A stretch of 64,000 nt of DNA from Faecalibacterium sp. (GCA_022652735.1 JALCRP010000002.1:124001-188000); one strand, 5' to 3'; shown: positions 52,043-61,010, numbered from the stretch's first letter. Numbers and translations: made by a program. Notes: a model not told the origin generated them from the letters alone.

Positions 52043-52193
52043 GATAGCACCTCTTTTGCGGGGGTTCTTTTTTTGTGCCCATTTTTGTGGGCGGCTCACA
52101 GCGCCGAATACGCTGTGCCCGGCCCGGCTCGCGGGCCCGCCCCGCAACTCCGAGGGAGGTTCAACAACAACCGTTAATTGGAGGTGCTAAACT

Positions 52194-52343
52194 ATGACAG
52201 TGAAAATCACACTGGCCTGCACGGAGTGCAAACAGCGCAACTACAATACCACGAAGAACAAGAAAAACAGCCCGGATCGTCTTGAGATGAAGAAGTATTG
52301 CCGTTTCTGCAAGAAGCATACGCTGCATCGCGAAACGAAGTAA
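52194..52343 (+). CDS. rpmG: 50S ribosomal protein L33, zinc form
   Basis: A 49-residue L33 beginning '[20 protein letters not shown]' and containing '[20 protein letters not shown]'; the two CxxC pairs make the zinc-binding form. The TGGAGGTG site lies before the ATG. Its place in front of secE is typical of Firmicutes. Confidence 0.95.
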   Translation: MTVKITLACTECKQRNYNTTKNKKNSPDRLEMKKYCRFCKKHTLHRETK

Positions 52344-52360
52344 GAAAGGCGGCTGGCATC

Positions 52361-52657
52361 ATGGCGGAAAATGTCCGGAAAAATGCGCAGGACAAGACCG
52401 AGAAGAAAGCTGACAAAAAGCCGAACTTCTTTGTCCGCGCAGCAAATGCTGTCAAGCGTTTCTTCGGCCGTATCGGAAAGTTTTTCCGTGATACGAAAAG
52501 CGAACTGAAAAAGGTCGTCTGGCCCAGCAAAAATGACACCAAGAACAACACGGTTGTTGTGCTTGTTGTCGTTGCCCTCGCGGCTGTCGTAACGATCGCG
52601 CTCGATGCTGTATTCGGCGGCACCATGCACTGGATCGTCACCGGCTCGTTTATGTAA
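52361..52657 (+). CDS. secE: Preprotein translocase subunit SecE
   Basis: The 98-residue SecE has a basic N-terminal extension, the conserved 'GKFFRDTKSELKKVVWPSKN' amphipathic helix, and one membrane segment (VVVLVVVALAAVVTIALDAV). It clamps SecY. The start at 52361 lies 18 bases after rpmG. Confidence 0.95.
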   Translation: MAENVRKNAQDKTEKKADKKPNFFVRAANAVKRFFGRIGKFFRDTKSELKKVVWPSKNDTKNNTVVVLVVVALAAVVTIALDAVFGGTMHWIVTGSFM

Positions 52658-52670
52658 GATCGGAGGAGCT

Positions 52671-53201
52671 ATGGAAGAACAGTCTCAGGAGGCCCAATGG
52701 TACGTTGTCCATACCTATTCCGGGTATGAGAACAAGGTAGCACAGGACCTGCAGACGATGGTGGAAAACCGCCACATGCAGGATATGATCCCCGACATCA
52801 AAGTACCGACCGAAATGGTCCCCGAGATCAAAGACGGCCAGGAAAAGATGGTAGAGCGCAAGCTGTTCCCGGGCTATGTCCTCGTCAAGATGATTATGAC
52901 CGATGATACCTGGTACATCGTGCGCAATACGCGCGGCTGCACAGGGTTTGTCGGCCCCGCTTCCAAGCCGGTGCCGCTGAGCGCCGAGGAAGTGGAGAAT
53001 CTGGGCGTGGAAACACAGGCGCCGCTCTCCGTCGATTTCAAGGTGGGCGACAGTGTCCAGATCACATCCGGCCCTATGGAGGGCTTTATGGGCACGGTAG
53101 AGGAAATCGACCTCGCCGCGTTCAAGGTACGCCTGAAGGTCAACATGTTCGGCCGCGAAACGCCCGCCGAGCTCGAGATCGGGCAGGTATCGCTGCTGTA
53201 A
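52671..53201 (+). CDS. nusG: Transcription antitermination factor NusG
   Basis: The 176-residue protein has the NGN domain (WYVVHTYSGYENKVAQDL; 'KLFPGYVLVKMIMTDDTWYI') and a C-terminal KOW domain (VGDSVQITSGPMEGFMGTVE). It links RNA polymerase with the ribosome or Rho. It starts after GGAGGAGCT, 14 bases from secE. Confidence 0.96.
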   Translation: MEEQSQEAQWYVVHTYSGYENKVAQDLQTMVENRHMQDMIPDIKVPTEMVPEIKDGQEKMVERKLFPGYVLVKMIMTDDTWYIVRNTRGCTGFVGPASKPVPLSAEEVENLGVETQAPLSVDFKVGDSVQITSGPMEGFMGTVEEIDLAAFKVRLKVNMFGRETPAELEIGQVSLL

Positions 53202-53270
53202 CAGGCGGCGAAGTTTGTTTTGGTAAGACGGCGTTTGCCGATCTTATAGAGCGCGCGGTGGTCGCGCACT

Positions 53271-53307
53271 CGTGGGAGGCCCGAAACACGGGCCGCAACT
53301 CACCACA
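53271..53307 (+). promoter_or_regulatory. Repeated hairpin element before rplK
   Basis: cgtgggaggcccg...cgggcc-gcaact-caccac: GTGG pairs with CCAC and GCCCG with CGGGC. Nearly the same element precedes rplA (53765). Comparable elements before rplK and rplA are common in Firmicutes; L1 binding is an inference. Confidence 0.55.
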
Positions 53308-53328
53308 GATTTTTGGAGGTGCATCACA

Positions 53329-53754
53329 ATGGCACAAAAAGTAACAGGCTATATCAAGCTGCAGATCGAAGCCGGCAAGGCAACTCCGGCTCCCCCGGTT
53401 GGTCCGGCTCTGGGCCAGCACGGCGTCAACATCATGGCGTTCACGAAGGAATTTAACGAGCGTACCAAAAACGAGATGGGCTATGTCATCCCGGTTGTCA
53501 TCACGGTTTACGCCGACCGTTCCTTCAGCTTCATTACCAAAACTCCCCCGGCAGCTGTTCTGATTAAGAAAGCCGCCGGTCTCCAGAAGGCTTCCGGTAC
53601 CCCGAACAAGGACAAGGTCGCCAAGCTGACGAAGGCACAGGTCGAGGAAATTGCCAAGACCAAGATGCCCGACCTGAATGCCGCTTCTCTGGAAGCTGCA
53701 TGCAGCATGGTTGCAGGCACCTGCCGCAGCATGGGCGTTACCGTCGAGGACTGA
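53329..53754 (+). CDS. rplK: 50S ribosomal protein L11
   Basis: The 141-residue L11 has '[20 protein letters not shown]' with '[20 protein letters not shown]' and the rRNA-binding domain ending '[18 protein letters not shown]'. It is the GTPase-centre protein needed for RelA-type sensing. The start at 53329 follows TGGAGGTG. Confidence 0.97.
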   Translation: MAQKVTGYIKLQIEAGKATPAPPVGPALGQHGVNIMAFTKEFNERTKNEMGYVIPVVITVYADRSFSFITKTPPAAVLIKKAAGLQKASGTPNKDKVAKLTKAQVEEIAKTKMPDLNAASLEAACSMVAGTCRSMGVTVED

Positions 53755-53764
53755 GCCGATAATA

Positions 53765-53799
53765 CGTGGGAGGGCCGCAAACAGGCCCGCAAGACCACA
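53765..53799 (+). promoter_or_regulatory. Repeated hairpin element before rplA
   Basis: cgtgggagggcc-gcaaaca-ggcccgcaagaccac forms an outer GTGG/CCAC and inner GGGCC/GGCCC stem, and resembles the element before rplK. Confidence 0.55.
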
Positions 53800-53813
53800 C
53801 AGGAGGATTTAGA

Positions 53814-54506
53814 ATGAAACACGGCAAGCATTATGTCGACAGCGCGAAGCTGATCGATTCTACGAAACTGTATGACCTGAACGAGGCGCTGGATCTTTGC
53901 TGCAAATCTGCCACTGCCAAGTTCGATGAAACCGTCGAGCTGCACGTCCGTCTGGGCGTCGACAGTCGCCACGCTGACCAGCAGGTTCGCGGCGCGGTTG
54001 TTCTCCCGAACGGCACCGGCAAAAAGGTGCGCGTTTGCGCCATCGCCAAAGGCCCGGCCGCGAAAGCAGCTGAGGAGGCCGGCGCGGACATCGTCGGTGA
54101 TGACGATTTGGTTGCCAAGATTCAGGGTGGCTTCATGGATTTCGACGTTGTTGTTACCACGCCGGATATGATGAGCCACGTTGGCCGCTTGGGCAAAGTG
54201 CTTGGCCCCCGCGGCTTGATGCCGAACCCGAAGGCCGGTACGGTGACGCCCGATCTGGGCAAAGCCGTTACCGAAGCCAAGGCCGGCAAGATCGAGTATC
54301 GTCTCGATAAGCAGAACATCATCCACGTGCCGGTGGGCAAAGCCTCTTTCGGCGCGGAAAAGCTGTTCACCAACTTGGATACCGTGATGGACGCCATTGC
54401 GAAAGCAAAGCCGGCGGCCTCTAAGGGCCAGTATTTCAAGAGCGCCACCATCGCTACCACGATGGGCCCCGGCATCCGTCTGAACACGCTGAAGTACGGT
54501 GTCTGA
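53814..54506 (+). CDS. rplA: 50S ribosomal protein L1
   Basis: The 230-residue L1 shows '[20 protein letters not shown]', '[20 protein letters not shown]', '[20 protein letters not shown]' and '[19 protein letters not shown]'. It forms the mobile L1 stalk. The stop lies just before a new promoter for rplJL. Confidence 0.97.
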   Translation: MKHGKHYVDSAKLIDSTKLYDLNEALDLCCKSATAKFDETVELHVRLGVDSRHADQQVRGAVVLPNGTGKKVRVCAIAKGPAAKAAEEAGADIVGDDDLVAKIQGGFMDFDVVVTTPDMMSHVGRLGKVLGPRGLMPNPKAGTVTPDLGKAVTEAKAGKIEYRLDKQNIIHVPVGKASFGAEKLFTNLDTVMDAIAKAKPAASKGQYFKSATIATTMGPGIRLNTLKYGV

Positions 54507-54515
54507 TCCTGACGC

Positions 54516-54544
54516 TTGACAAAATCGCAGCGATGCGATAAAAT
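54516..54544 (+). promoter_or_regulatory. Promoter for rplJ-rplL
   Basis: Consensus TTGACA (54516-54521), a 17-base spacer and TAAAAT (54539-54544), ten bases after the rplA stop. Confidence 0.85.
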
Positions 54545-54550
54545 ACGATT

Positions 54551-54668
54551 GCTGTTTTTAAGACAGCAGGTGCTGAAATGCGTAAGAGCAAATGCTCGCC
54601 TGCCGAGAAACGCAAGATATGAAAGTATTTTGCCTCTTTCTCGCATGCGGGAAAGAGGCTTTTTCGTT
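54551..54668 (+). promoter_or_regulatory. L10 leader
   Basis: The signature blocks agacagcaggtgctg, cgtaagagcaaatgctcg and cctgccgagaaacg match the L10(L12)4-binding leader of Firmicutes. A terminator lies at 54632-54664 inside it. Excess L10-L12 complex binding here would favour termination. Confidence 0.88.
54632..54664 (+). terminator. Attenuator terminator in the L10 leader
   Basis: gcctctttc-tcgcatgcgg-gaaagaggc followed by TTTTT, about 40 bases before the rplJ start. Confidence 0.9.
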
Positions 54669-54705
54669 GCCAGTAGGAAAATTTCGGGAAACGAGGTGAA
54701 ACAAA

Positions 54706-55215
54706 ATGCCGAGTGCAAAGATTCTGAGCCAGAAGCAGGCCTACGTCAAGAGCCTGCAGGAAAAGTTTGAAAAGGCCGCCGGCGGCGCGGTTGTCGCTTA
54801 CGGCGGCATCACGGTTGCCGATGACACGAAGCTTCGTAAGGAGCTGCGTGAGGCGGGCGTTGAATATGAGGTTATCAAGAACAGCATGCTGCGTCTTGCT
54901 GTGAAGGGTACCGCATACGAGGGCCTTGCCGATAGCTTTGTCGGTGATACCGCAATGGCTTTCTCCAACGAGGACGCAATCGCTGCTGCCCGCATCCTGA
55001 ACAAATTTCAGGAAGCTGACAAGAGCAAGCGTTTTACGCTGAAAGCCGGCTTTATGGATGGCAAGGTTCTCTCTCAGAGCGAGATCAACGCCATTGCAAA
55101 GCTGCCGAGCCACGAAGGGATGCTGTCCATGTTCGCCGGCGCGCTCAAGAGCACGCTGTCCGGGCTGGCCGTCGCTATGCAGGCTTATGCCGACAAGCAG
55201 GAGCCTGCAGCCTGA
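54706..55215 (+). CDS. rplJ: 50S ribosomal protein L10
   Basis: The 169-residue L10 has an N-terminal rRNA-binding part ([20 protein letters not shown]; '[20 protein letters not shown]') and a C-terminal helix that carries L7/L12 dimers. The start follows a GAGGTGAAAC site. It lies between its leader and rplL. Confidence 0.96.
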   Translation: MPSAKILSQKQAYVKSLQEKFEKAAGGAVVAYGGITVADDTKLRKELREAGVEYEVIKNSMLRLAVKGTAYEGLADSFVGDTAMAFSNEDAIAAARILNKFQEADKSKRFTLKAGFMDGKVLSQSEINAIAKLPSHEGMLSMFAGALKSTLSGLAVAMQAYADKQEPAA

Positions 55216-55281
55216 TTTGGGCCGCTTCGCTGCTGCGTAATCACAACACACAAAATTTGAATGTAATTGGAGGATATTATC

Positions 55282-55659
55282 ATGGCTTCTGAAAAGATCA
55301 CTGCCATCATCGGCTCCATCAAGGAGCTGTCTGTTCTCGAGCTGAAAGAGCTCATCGACACCTACTGCGAAGAGTTTGGTGTTTCCGCTGTTGCCGCTGC
55401 TGCTGCTCCGGCTGCCGGCGGTGCCGCTGCCGGCGCTGCTGAAGAGAAGACCGAATTCGACGTCGTGCTGGCGGAAGTCGGCGACCAGAAGATGCAGGTC
55501 ATCAAGAACGTCAAAGAGATCACCGGCCTGGGCCTGAAAGAGGCGAAGGATCTGGTCGACGGCGCTCCGAAGACCATCAAGGAGAAGGCCTCTAAGGCCG
55601 ACGCCGAGGACATCAAGAAGAAGCTGGAAGCTGTCGGCGCCAAGATCGAGCTGAAGTAA
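55282..55659 (+). CDS. rplL: 50S ribosomal protein L7/L12
   Basis: The 125-residue protein has an N-terminal dimerisation helix, an Ala/Gly hinge ('[20 protein letters not shown]') and the factor-binding domain '[20 protein letters not shown]' with '[20 protein letters not shown]'. Start 55282 follows TTGGAGG. A terminator ends the unit. Confidence 0.97.
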   Translation: MASEKITAIIGSIKELSVLELKELIDTYCEEFGVSAVAAAAAPAAGGAAAGAAEEKTEFDVVLAEVGDQKMQVIKNVKEITGLGLKEAKDLVDGAPKTIKEKASKADAEDIKKKLEAVGAKIELK

Positions 55660-55686
55660 TTTCTGCTCTTCGATCATTCCCGAAAC

Positions 55687-55726
55687 AAAAGAGCTGCCGT
55701 GCATTTGCACGGCAGCTCTTTTTTGT
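55687..55726 (+). terminator. Terminator after rplL
   Basis: aaaagagctgccgtgc-attt-gcacggcagctctttttt, a perfect stem with a T-run. Confidence 0.94.
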
Positions 55727-55825
55727 ATGCCCGGAAAAATAAAACGCGGTATGCATTTTTTGTGGGCCGCAAAATAACAATGCGCGGAGATTGAGGGAAC
55801 TCCTCCGCCGTGCGCAGCCCCCAAT

Positions 55826-57694
55826 TTATACGCCCAGCGGCGCGCACTTGGCCCTAAGCCATGTGCGCTCCTCGTCGTTCAGGCGCGGCGCAAGCTTTTC
55901 GTATACCTGTTGGTGATAGGCGTTCAGCCACGCGAGTTCGGTCGTATCTAATAGCGCAGGGAGCACCGGCGCCGTATCAATCGGCACCCACATCAGCGGC
56001 GCAAAACATAAAAAGTGGCCGTATTCGCTGTCGCCGGCATCGCGGCATTCCAGCTCATTTTCGATGCGGATGCCGAACGCGCCGCCCTCGTACAGGCCCG
56101 GTTCGTCCGTAATAACCATACCGGGGCAAAATACCGTGCCGTTATGCGGGCGCAGGCTTTGCGGGCCTTCGTGTACGCTGCCCACGTGCGCTACGCCGTG
56201 GCCTGTACCGCAGCGATAATCCAGCAGATGCCGCCACAGCGGCTGGCGCGCCAGCATATCCAGCTCGCCGCCGGTGGCGCCCGCTTTCCAGACGGCCGCG
56301 GCCATGTCGATATGGCATTTCAGCACACGGGTGTAGTTCTCTTTTTCCTCGTCGGTAAGCGGGCCGACGGCATAGGTGCGCGTAATGTCTGTGGTGCCGT
56401 CACGGCAGGTAGTGCCGCTGTCCACCAGCAAAAAGCCGCGCCGCTCAATAGGCCCGTCTTGGCCTTTTTGCGGCATATAGTGCATCATTGCGGCGTTGGG
56501 GCCCCATGCCGCAATCGGCGCAAAGCTCAGGCAGACAAAGGCAGGGTCGACGCTGCGCAGGGCGTACAGCGCTTCGCAGCAATCGTATTCCCGCAGGGGC
56601 GCGGCAGAAGCCAGCCTGCCTTCAAGCCAGCGCTGAAAGCGCACCATGCATACGGCATCGCGCAGATGCGCCTCGCGCGTACAAGCCAGCTCGGTTTCAT
56701 TCTTGACAGCTTTTAGCAGCAAGATCGGATCGGGCTTTTCGACCACCGTAAAGCCGGGCTGGGCCGCCAGCAGATCATACTGGGCGGCGGTAAGGCTGGA
56801 AGGGTCGGCGAGGACGGTTTCGCGGCCAAGCACGGCACAAGAGCCTTCACACGGACAAACAGGCACGGCCTTTTCACAGCCGGAAGCAGCGGCGCCCTCT
56901 GCACCAAAATAGCGATTCAACGCGCCGTATCCCCGCAGGGAAAAGCCCTCGGCCGCAAGCATAGCCTGATCGGCTGCGGGCAGGCGGGATGTATCCAAAA
57001 ACAGCACGGCGTTTTGCTGCGTTACCCAGCAAAAGGCTAGCGCATACGGCGTATCGGGAATATCAGCGGCCCGCAGGTTGCAAAGCCACGCTACGCAGTC
57101 AAGGCGATTTTCCAGCATGGCTGTGCACCCTGCTTCGACAAGGGCGGCGCGCAAAAGCGCCAGTTTTTCGCCGGGCGCTTTGCCGGTTTGCTGCGGCGAA
57201 AGCAAAAAGGCGGGCGTGGCAGGCAGCGCGGGGCGATTTTCCTGCCAAAGCGCATTTTCCAGATGCAGGGCTTTTAGCGTCGTGCCCTTTTTTGCCAGCG
57301 CCGCGCGGAGGGTGCGCTGTATTGTTAAGGGCAGCGTATCCGGGCAGTAGCCCAGCGCCTCGCCGGGCAAAAGCGCCGCGGCACAGTAGGCTTCCACGGT
57401 GGGTGTGCCCGCGGTATTCAGGCGCTGCATGTCGATACCGGTGCCGCGCAGCGCAGCCTCGGCGGCAACAAAATAGCGCCCGTCTACCCAAAGGGCGGCT
57501 TTATCCTTTGTTACCACAAGCGTGGAATTTTCACACGGAAAACCGGAAAAATACTCTCGGGCGTTATAGTGGGCCGGCATGTATTCGCTGGTGTGCGGGT
57601 CGCTTGCAGGGATGAGATAAGCGGCGCACCCCGCGGCGGGCATGGCGCTGCGCAGCAGCGCAATGCGGCGGCGCACTTCCATAGGCTCTGGCAT
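55826..57694 (-). CDS. Xaa-Pro aminopeptidase, long three-domain form
   Basis: The 622-residue protein is a family M24 aminopeptidase P: two creatinase-type N-terminal domains (PASDPHTSEYMPAHYNAREY; 'DGRYFVAAEAALRGTGIDMQ') and a C-terminal pita-bread domain. Metal ligands lie in 'VDSGTTCRDGTTDITRTYA' (two Asp), 'GTGHGVAHVGSVHEGP' (His), 'TDEPGLYEGG' and 'RIENELEC' (Glu). Length fits the eukaryote-like long form. The start is probably ATG 57694, with ATG 57682 as alternative. Confidence 0.9.
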   Translation of the reverse strand: MPEPMEVRRRIALLRSAMPAAGCAAYLIPASDPHTSEYMPAHYNAREYFSGFPCENSTLVVTKDKAALWVDGRYFVAAEAALRGTGIDMQRLNTAGTPTVEAYCAAALLPGEALGYCPDTLPLTIQRTLRAALAKKGTTLKALHLENALWQENRPALPATPAFLLSPQQTGKAPGEKLALLRAALVEAGCTAMLENRLDCVAWLCNLRAADIPDTPYALAFCWVTQQNAVLFLDTSRLPAADQAMLAAEGFSLRGYGALNRYFGAEGAAASGCEKAVPVCPCEGSCAVLGRETVLADPSSLTAAQYDLLAAQPGFTVVEKPDPILLLKAVKNETELACTREAHLRDAVCMVRFQRWLEGRLASAAPLREYDCCEALYALRSVDPAFVCLSFAPIAAWGPNAAMMHYMPQKGQDGPIERRGFLLVDSGTTCRDGTTDITRTYAVGPLTDEEKENYTRVLKCHIDMAAAVWKAGATGGELDMLARQPLWRHLLDYRCGTGHGVAHVGSVHEGPQSLRPHNGTVFCPGMVITDEPGLYEGGAFGIRIENELECRDAGDSEYGHFLCFAPLMWVPIDTAPVLPALLDTTELAWLNAYHQQVYEKLAPRLNDEERTWLRAKCAPLGV

Positions 57695-57869
57695 CAAAAC
57701 ACACTTCTTTCTCAAGGCAACACCGCATCCTGCGCGGCGCCGCCCCGGTAAATATTCTTTTTGCATTTTAGCAGGAACCGCGGCAGGATGCAAATAGCAT
57801 GCTGGTTGCGTTTCTTCGCCAAAACTTCTTAAATTTTGGAGAATTTTGGTGCAGAAGCGTTGACAGGTT

Positions 57870-57878
57870 TGCTATAAT
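57870..57878 (+). promoter_or_regulatory. Extended -10 promoter for the metal-GTPase operon
   Basis: TGCTATAAT at 57870-57878. A perfect TTGACA (57860-57865) lies only seven bases upstream, too close to serve as its -35. The 230-base leader holds small hairpins such as TTTGCG-TTTTCG-CCGCAAA and CATCC-CGAAAA-GGATG. Confidence 0.6.
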
Positions 57879-58112
57879 AGAGGTACGGTAGAAAAGCAGC
57901 CGAAGCCGCAGGCTTGTTTTAAAATTGGCTTTCGTCCGCCTGCAACGTGGCGTAAACTGCTTTGGGCTGCATGGCGTAGGCGTTCTGCCTATAAACAGAA
58001 GAAAACACAGCGCTGTTTCCGTTTGCGTTTTCGCCGCAAAATTACGACAGTTCATCCCGAAAAGGATGTTCTCAAAACGAGAAGATCAAAAAGAGAAAAC
58101 GAGGCTATTGAT

Positions 58113-59363
58113 ATGACAAAAATCGACATTTTTTCCGGCTTTTTGGGCGCAGGCAAAACCACGCTCATCAAAAAGCTGATTCGGGAATCTTTTCAGGGCC
58201 AGCAGGTAGTGCTGATTGAAAACGAGTTTGGCGAAATTGGCATCGACGGCGGATTTTTGAAAGAGTCCGGCATCCAGATCAACGAGCTGAACTCCGGCTG
58301 CATCTGCTGCAGCCTTGTGGGCGATTTCCGCGATGCGCTGAAAAAGGTTGTGGAGCAGTATCACCCGGACCGCATTTTGATCGAGCCTTCGGGCGTGGGC
58401 AAACTTTCGGACGTGACGCGCGCCGTGGAGGGCGTGGCCGAGCATCTGCCCGTGAAGCTGAACAGCTTTGTCACGGTGGCCGACGTCAACAAAGTAAAAA
58501 TGTATATGAAGAACTTCGGCGAGTTCTATGACGATCAGATCAGCCACGCCAGCTGCATCATTTTGAGCCGCACCCAGAATGCAAGCGACGAAAAGATTGC
58601 TGCGGCCGTGGCGATGCTGAAAGAGAAAAACCCCACTGCCACAATCGTGACGACCGCATGGGAGAGCCTTACCGGCGCGCAGATTTTGACGGCGATGGAA
58701 GGGCAGGATGATTTTGTGCTGGAGCTGCGCAAGCTGGCCGAGCAGGCCAATGCCGCGCATGCTGAAGAAGATGCACACGAGCATCACCACCACCATGATG
58801 ATGACGATGACGACGATCATGACGACGATCATGACGGCTGCTGCCACCATCATCACGACGATGACGATGACGACGATCACGACGGCTGCTGCCACCACCA
58901 TCACGACGATGACGATGACGACGATCACGACGGCTGCTGCCACCACCATGATGATGACGATGACGACGATCACGACGGCTGCTGCCACCACCATGATGAT
59001 GACGATGATGACCACGACGAGCACGAGCATCATCATGATGCCGACGGCCACTGCGGCTGCCATCATCACCACCATCACGACGGCCACGACGCCGACGAAG
59101 TGTTTACCAGCTGGGGCACAGAAACTGCCAAAAAGTTCACCGAGGAAGAAATCCGCCACGCGCTGGCCGAGCTGGACAGCGGCAAATATGGCGCAATCCT
59201 GCGCTCGAAAGGCATTGTGAACGGCGGCGACACTTGGTATGAATTTGACTTTGTGCCGGGCGAAGTGGACATCCGCACCCGCGGCGCGGACGTCACAGGT
59301 AAGCTGGTTGTGATCGGCTCGAAGCTGGATGAAAAAGCCGTAGCTGCGCTGTTCGGCCTGTAA
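58113..59363 (+). CDS. COG0523/CobW-family GTPase with long His/Asp/Cys metal-binding loop
   Basis: The 416-residue protein has the P-loop GFLGAGKTT (9-17), 'ENEFGEIGIDGGFLKESG', the diagnostic metal site GCICC (62-66), 'EPSGVGKLSDV', and a C-terminal CobW domain (WYEFDFVPGEVDIRTRGADV). Between residues about 222 and 328 sits a stretch almost only of His, Asp and Cys, made of repeated HDGCC units. COG0523 proteins insert or deliver metals such as zinc. It is the first gene of a three-gene operon. 'SRTQ' stands where many GTPases have NKxD. Confidence 0.92.
   Translation: MTKIDIFSGFLGAGKTTLIKKLIRESFQGQQVVLIENEFGEIGIDGGFLKESGIQINELNSGCICCSLVGDFRDALKKVVEQYHPDRILIEPSGVGKLSDVTRAVEGVAEHLPVKLNSFVTVADVNKVKMYMKNFGEFYDDQISHASCIILSRTQNASDEKIAAAVAMLKEKNPTATIVTTAWESLTGAQILTAMEGQDDFVLELRKLAEQANAAHAEEDAHEHHHHHDDDDDDDHDDDHDGCCHHHHDDDDDDDHDGCCHHHHDDDDDDDHDGCCHHHDDDDDDDHDGCCHHHDDDDDDHDEHEHHHDADGHCGCHHHHHHDGHDADEVFTSWGTETAKKFTEEEIRHALAELDSGKYGAILRSKGIVNGGDTWYEFDFVPGEVDIRTRGADVTGKLVVIGSKLDEKAVAALFGL
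58776..59097 (+). repeat. In-frame repeats encoding the His/Asp/Cys loop
   Basis: Near-identical units of about 45 bp follow one another; each contains cacgacggctgctgccacc or its catgacgg variant followed by runs of gatgac and gacgat. Four HDGCC units are encoded, then a variable tail with CGC and six His. The region probably expands and contracts by slippage. It creates long overlapping shadow frames on the other strand. Confidence 0.9.
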
Positions 59364-59491
59364 GGCGGGCACATACCTTTGCGCCACGCCGGGCAAAACC
59401 GCCCCAAAATGCGGCGAGAAAACGGCCCGGCCGGCGCAACCCAAAACAAAACCGCGGGCGCCGCAAACGTGCGCCCCAGAAGGATAAAAGA

Positions 59492-60457
59492 ATGGCTGCT
59501 AGAGAAATCCCGGTTTATCTGTTTGTCGGATTTTTGGAATCCGGCAAAACAAAATTTATTCAGGAGACCTTTGAGGACCCGCAGTTTGATTCCGGTGACA
59601 AGACGCTGCTGCTGGTATGCGAAGAGGGCGAAGAGGAATACAACGAGAAAAAGTTTGCCTTTCCCGGCACGACGGTTGCCTATCTCGCCGATAAAAGCGA
59701 GCTGAACGCGCAGAACCTCGCCAAATTGGCACAGGATGCCGACGCGGGCCGCGTGGTGATCGAGTATAACGGCATGTGGCTGATGAACGACCTTACCGCG
59801 GCGCTGCCGGCCGGCTGGATCATCTATCAGGTGATCGGCACCGCCGACGGCACCACTGCGCTGACGTATGCGCGCGATAACGCGATGCGCAGCCTGTTTT
59901 TGGATAAGTGCGCCCGCAGCGAGCTGATGGTGTTCAACCGCGCCGAGGCTGTGAACAATGATGATGCCCAGCAGGAGCTGCATAAGCTCGTGCGGCAGGC
60001 CAGCCGCAAGTGCGATATTGCCTACGAGTTCAAGGATGGCAGCGTCGCGTATGACGACATCCCCGATCCGCTGCCCTTTGATGTAAAAGCGCCCGTGATC
60101 GACATTCACGACGAGGATTTCGGTATCTGGTATATGGATTGTCAGGATGAGCCGGACAAGTATAACGGAAAGACGGTTCGTTTTTTGGCGCAGGTGTGCC
60201 AGACAAAGCGCGCAGGAAAAGGCAGCTTTGTGCCGGGCCGCTTTGCCATGACATGCTGCATCCAAGACATCCAGTTTGTGGGCTTCCCCTGCGCATACGA
60301 AGGCGTCGAGGCACTGAAGCAGCGCGATTGGATCATCGTAACGGCAAAAGTGAACGTCAAATTCCATAACATTTATCGCGGCAAAGGCCCTGTGCTTACG
60401 GCAACGAAAATCGAGCCGGGCCAAAAGCCGCTGAACGAAGTGGTCACTTTCTCGTAA
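59492..60457 (+). CDS. P-loop GTPase fused to a TIGR03943/YcgQ-like C-terminal domain
   Basis: The 321-residue protein begins with a CobW-like P-loop 'LFVGFLESGKTKFIQE' (GFLESGKT, 13-20) but lacks a CxCC site. From about residue 195 it resembles the extracytoplasmic domain of TIGR03943/YcgQ proteins: 'DKYNGKTVRFLAQVCQTKRA', 'FVPGRFAMTCCIQDIQFVGF', 'QRDWIIVTAKVNVK' and 'PVLTATKIEPGQKPLNEVVT'. No membrane segment is seen. It follows the COG0523 gene by 128 bases, and both likely act in one metal pathway. Confidence 0.75.
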   Translation: MAAREIPVYLFVGFLESGKTKFIQETFEDPQFDSGDKTLLLVCEEGEEEYNEKKFAFPGTTVAYLADKSELNAQNLAKLAQDADAGRVVIEYNGMWLMNDLTAALPAGWIIYQVIGTADGTTALTYARDNAMRSLFLDKCARSELMVFNRAEAVNNDDAQQELHKLVRQASRKCDIAYEFKDGSVAYDDIPDPLPFDVKAPVIDIHDEDFGIWYMDCQDEPDKYNGKTVRFLAQVCQTKRAGKGSFVPGRFAMTCCIQDIQFVGFPCAYEGVEALKQRDWIIVTAKVNVKFHNIYRGKGPVLTATKIEPGQKPLNEVVTFS

Positions 60458-60514
60458 GGCTGCGCAAAAGCAGCGGCCCGGCGGCAAAGCCGCCCGGCGA
60501 AAGGAGCACAGAAT

Positions 60515-61009
60515 ATGTCGGCAGTAAGCAGATTTTTGGGTACAGCGGCGGCGCTTGCCGTGGTAGGCGTGGGCGCGGCGGCGCTGGGGAAATTGCTGAA
60601 AAAGCAGCAGGAAATGCTGGACGCCGCGCGCGCCAATACAGAAGAAGATGCCTTGGAACAGGCCGCGGCCGCACTGGATGAAGAAGAACTGGCCGAAGCC
60701 GCCGCCTTGGATGCGGATGCCGTGACGGCCGACGCCGCACGAGAAGCCGCCGAACAGGAAGCCGAGGCCGCCGCGCGCCAAGCGCACGATGCGGCTGAGG
60801 CAAAGCCGGCTTTTGGCGCTGCGCCGCAAAATGCGCCCATAGAGCCGCTGGCCGGCTATACGCCGCGGCCCGATCATGGCCCGAACGCAAACCCGGTGCT
60901 GGGCACCGCTGCGTCGGCCGGGCGCCGGCCGGATGGTTCGATTGACCCGGAGAAGATTTGTTCGCCGGACGATTTTGGCGATTGGGAAGATTTAGGCTGC
61001 CAAGGATGA
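60515..61009 (+). CDS. Hypothetical anchored acidic protein
   Basis: The 164-residue protein is not recognised. It has an N-terminal hydrophobic segment (residues 7-25), a charged Ala/Glu-rich helix likely to form a coiled coil (residues 30-100), then a Pro/Gly-rich tail ending in an acidic 'SPDDFGDWEDLGCQG'. It is the last gene of the metal operon, followed by a terminator. Confidence 0.65.
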   Translation: MSAVSRFLGTAAALAVVGVGAAALGKLLKKQQEMLDAARANTEEDALEQAAAALDEEELAEAAALDADAVTADAAREAAEQEAEAAARQAHDAAEAKPAFGAAPQNAPIEPLAGYTPRPDHGPNANPVLGTAASAGRRPDGSIDPEKICSPDDFGDWEDLGCQG

Positions 61010-61010
61010 T

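Noticed and set aside
57866-57889. TTGACA at 57860 as the -35 of the metal operon promoter
   Set aside because: The TATAAT starts only seven bases later; a -10 at proper distance (TACGGT) is poor. The extended -10 alone explains the promoter better.
58086-59444. A 452-codon minus-strand reading frame opposite the COG0523 gene
   Set aside because: It is the complement of GC-rich codons and the His/Asp repeat; the Val/Met/Ile-rich translation is an artefact, it has no ribosome binding site, and the plus strand encodes a recognisable enzyme.
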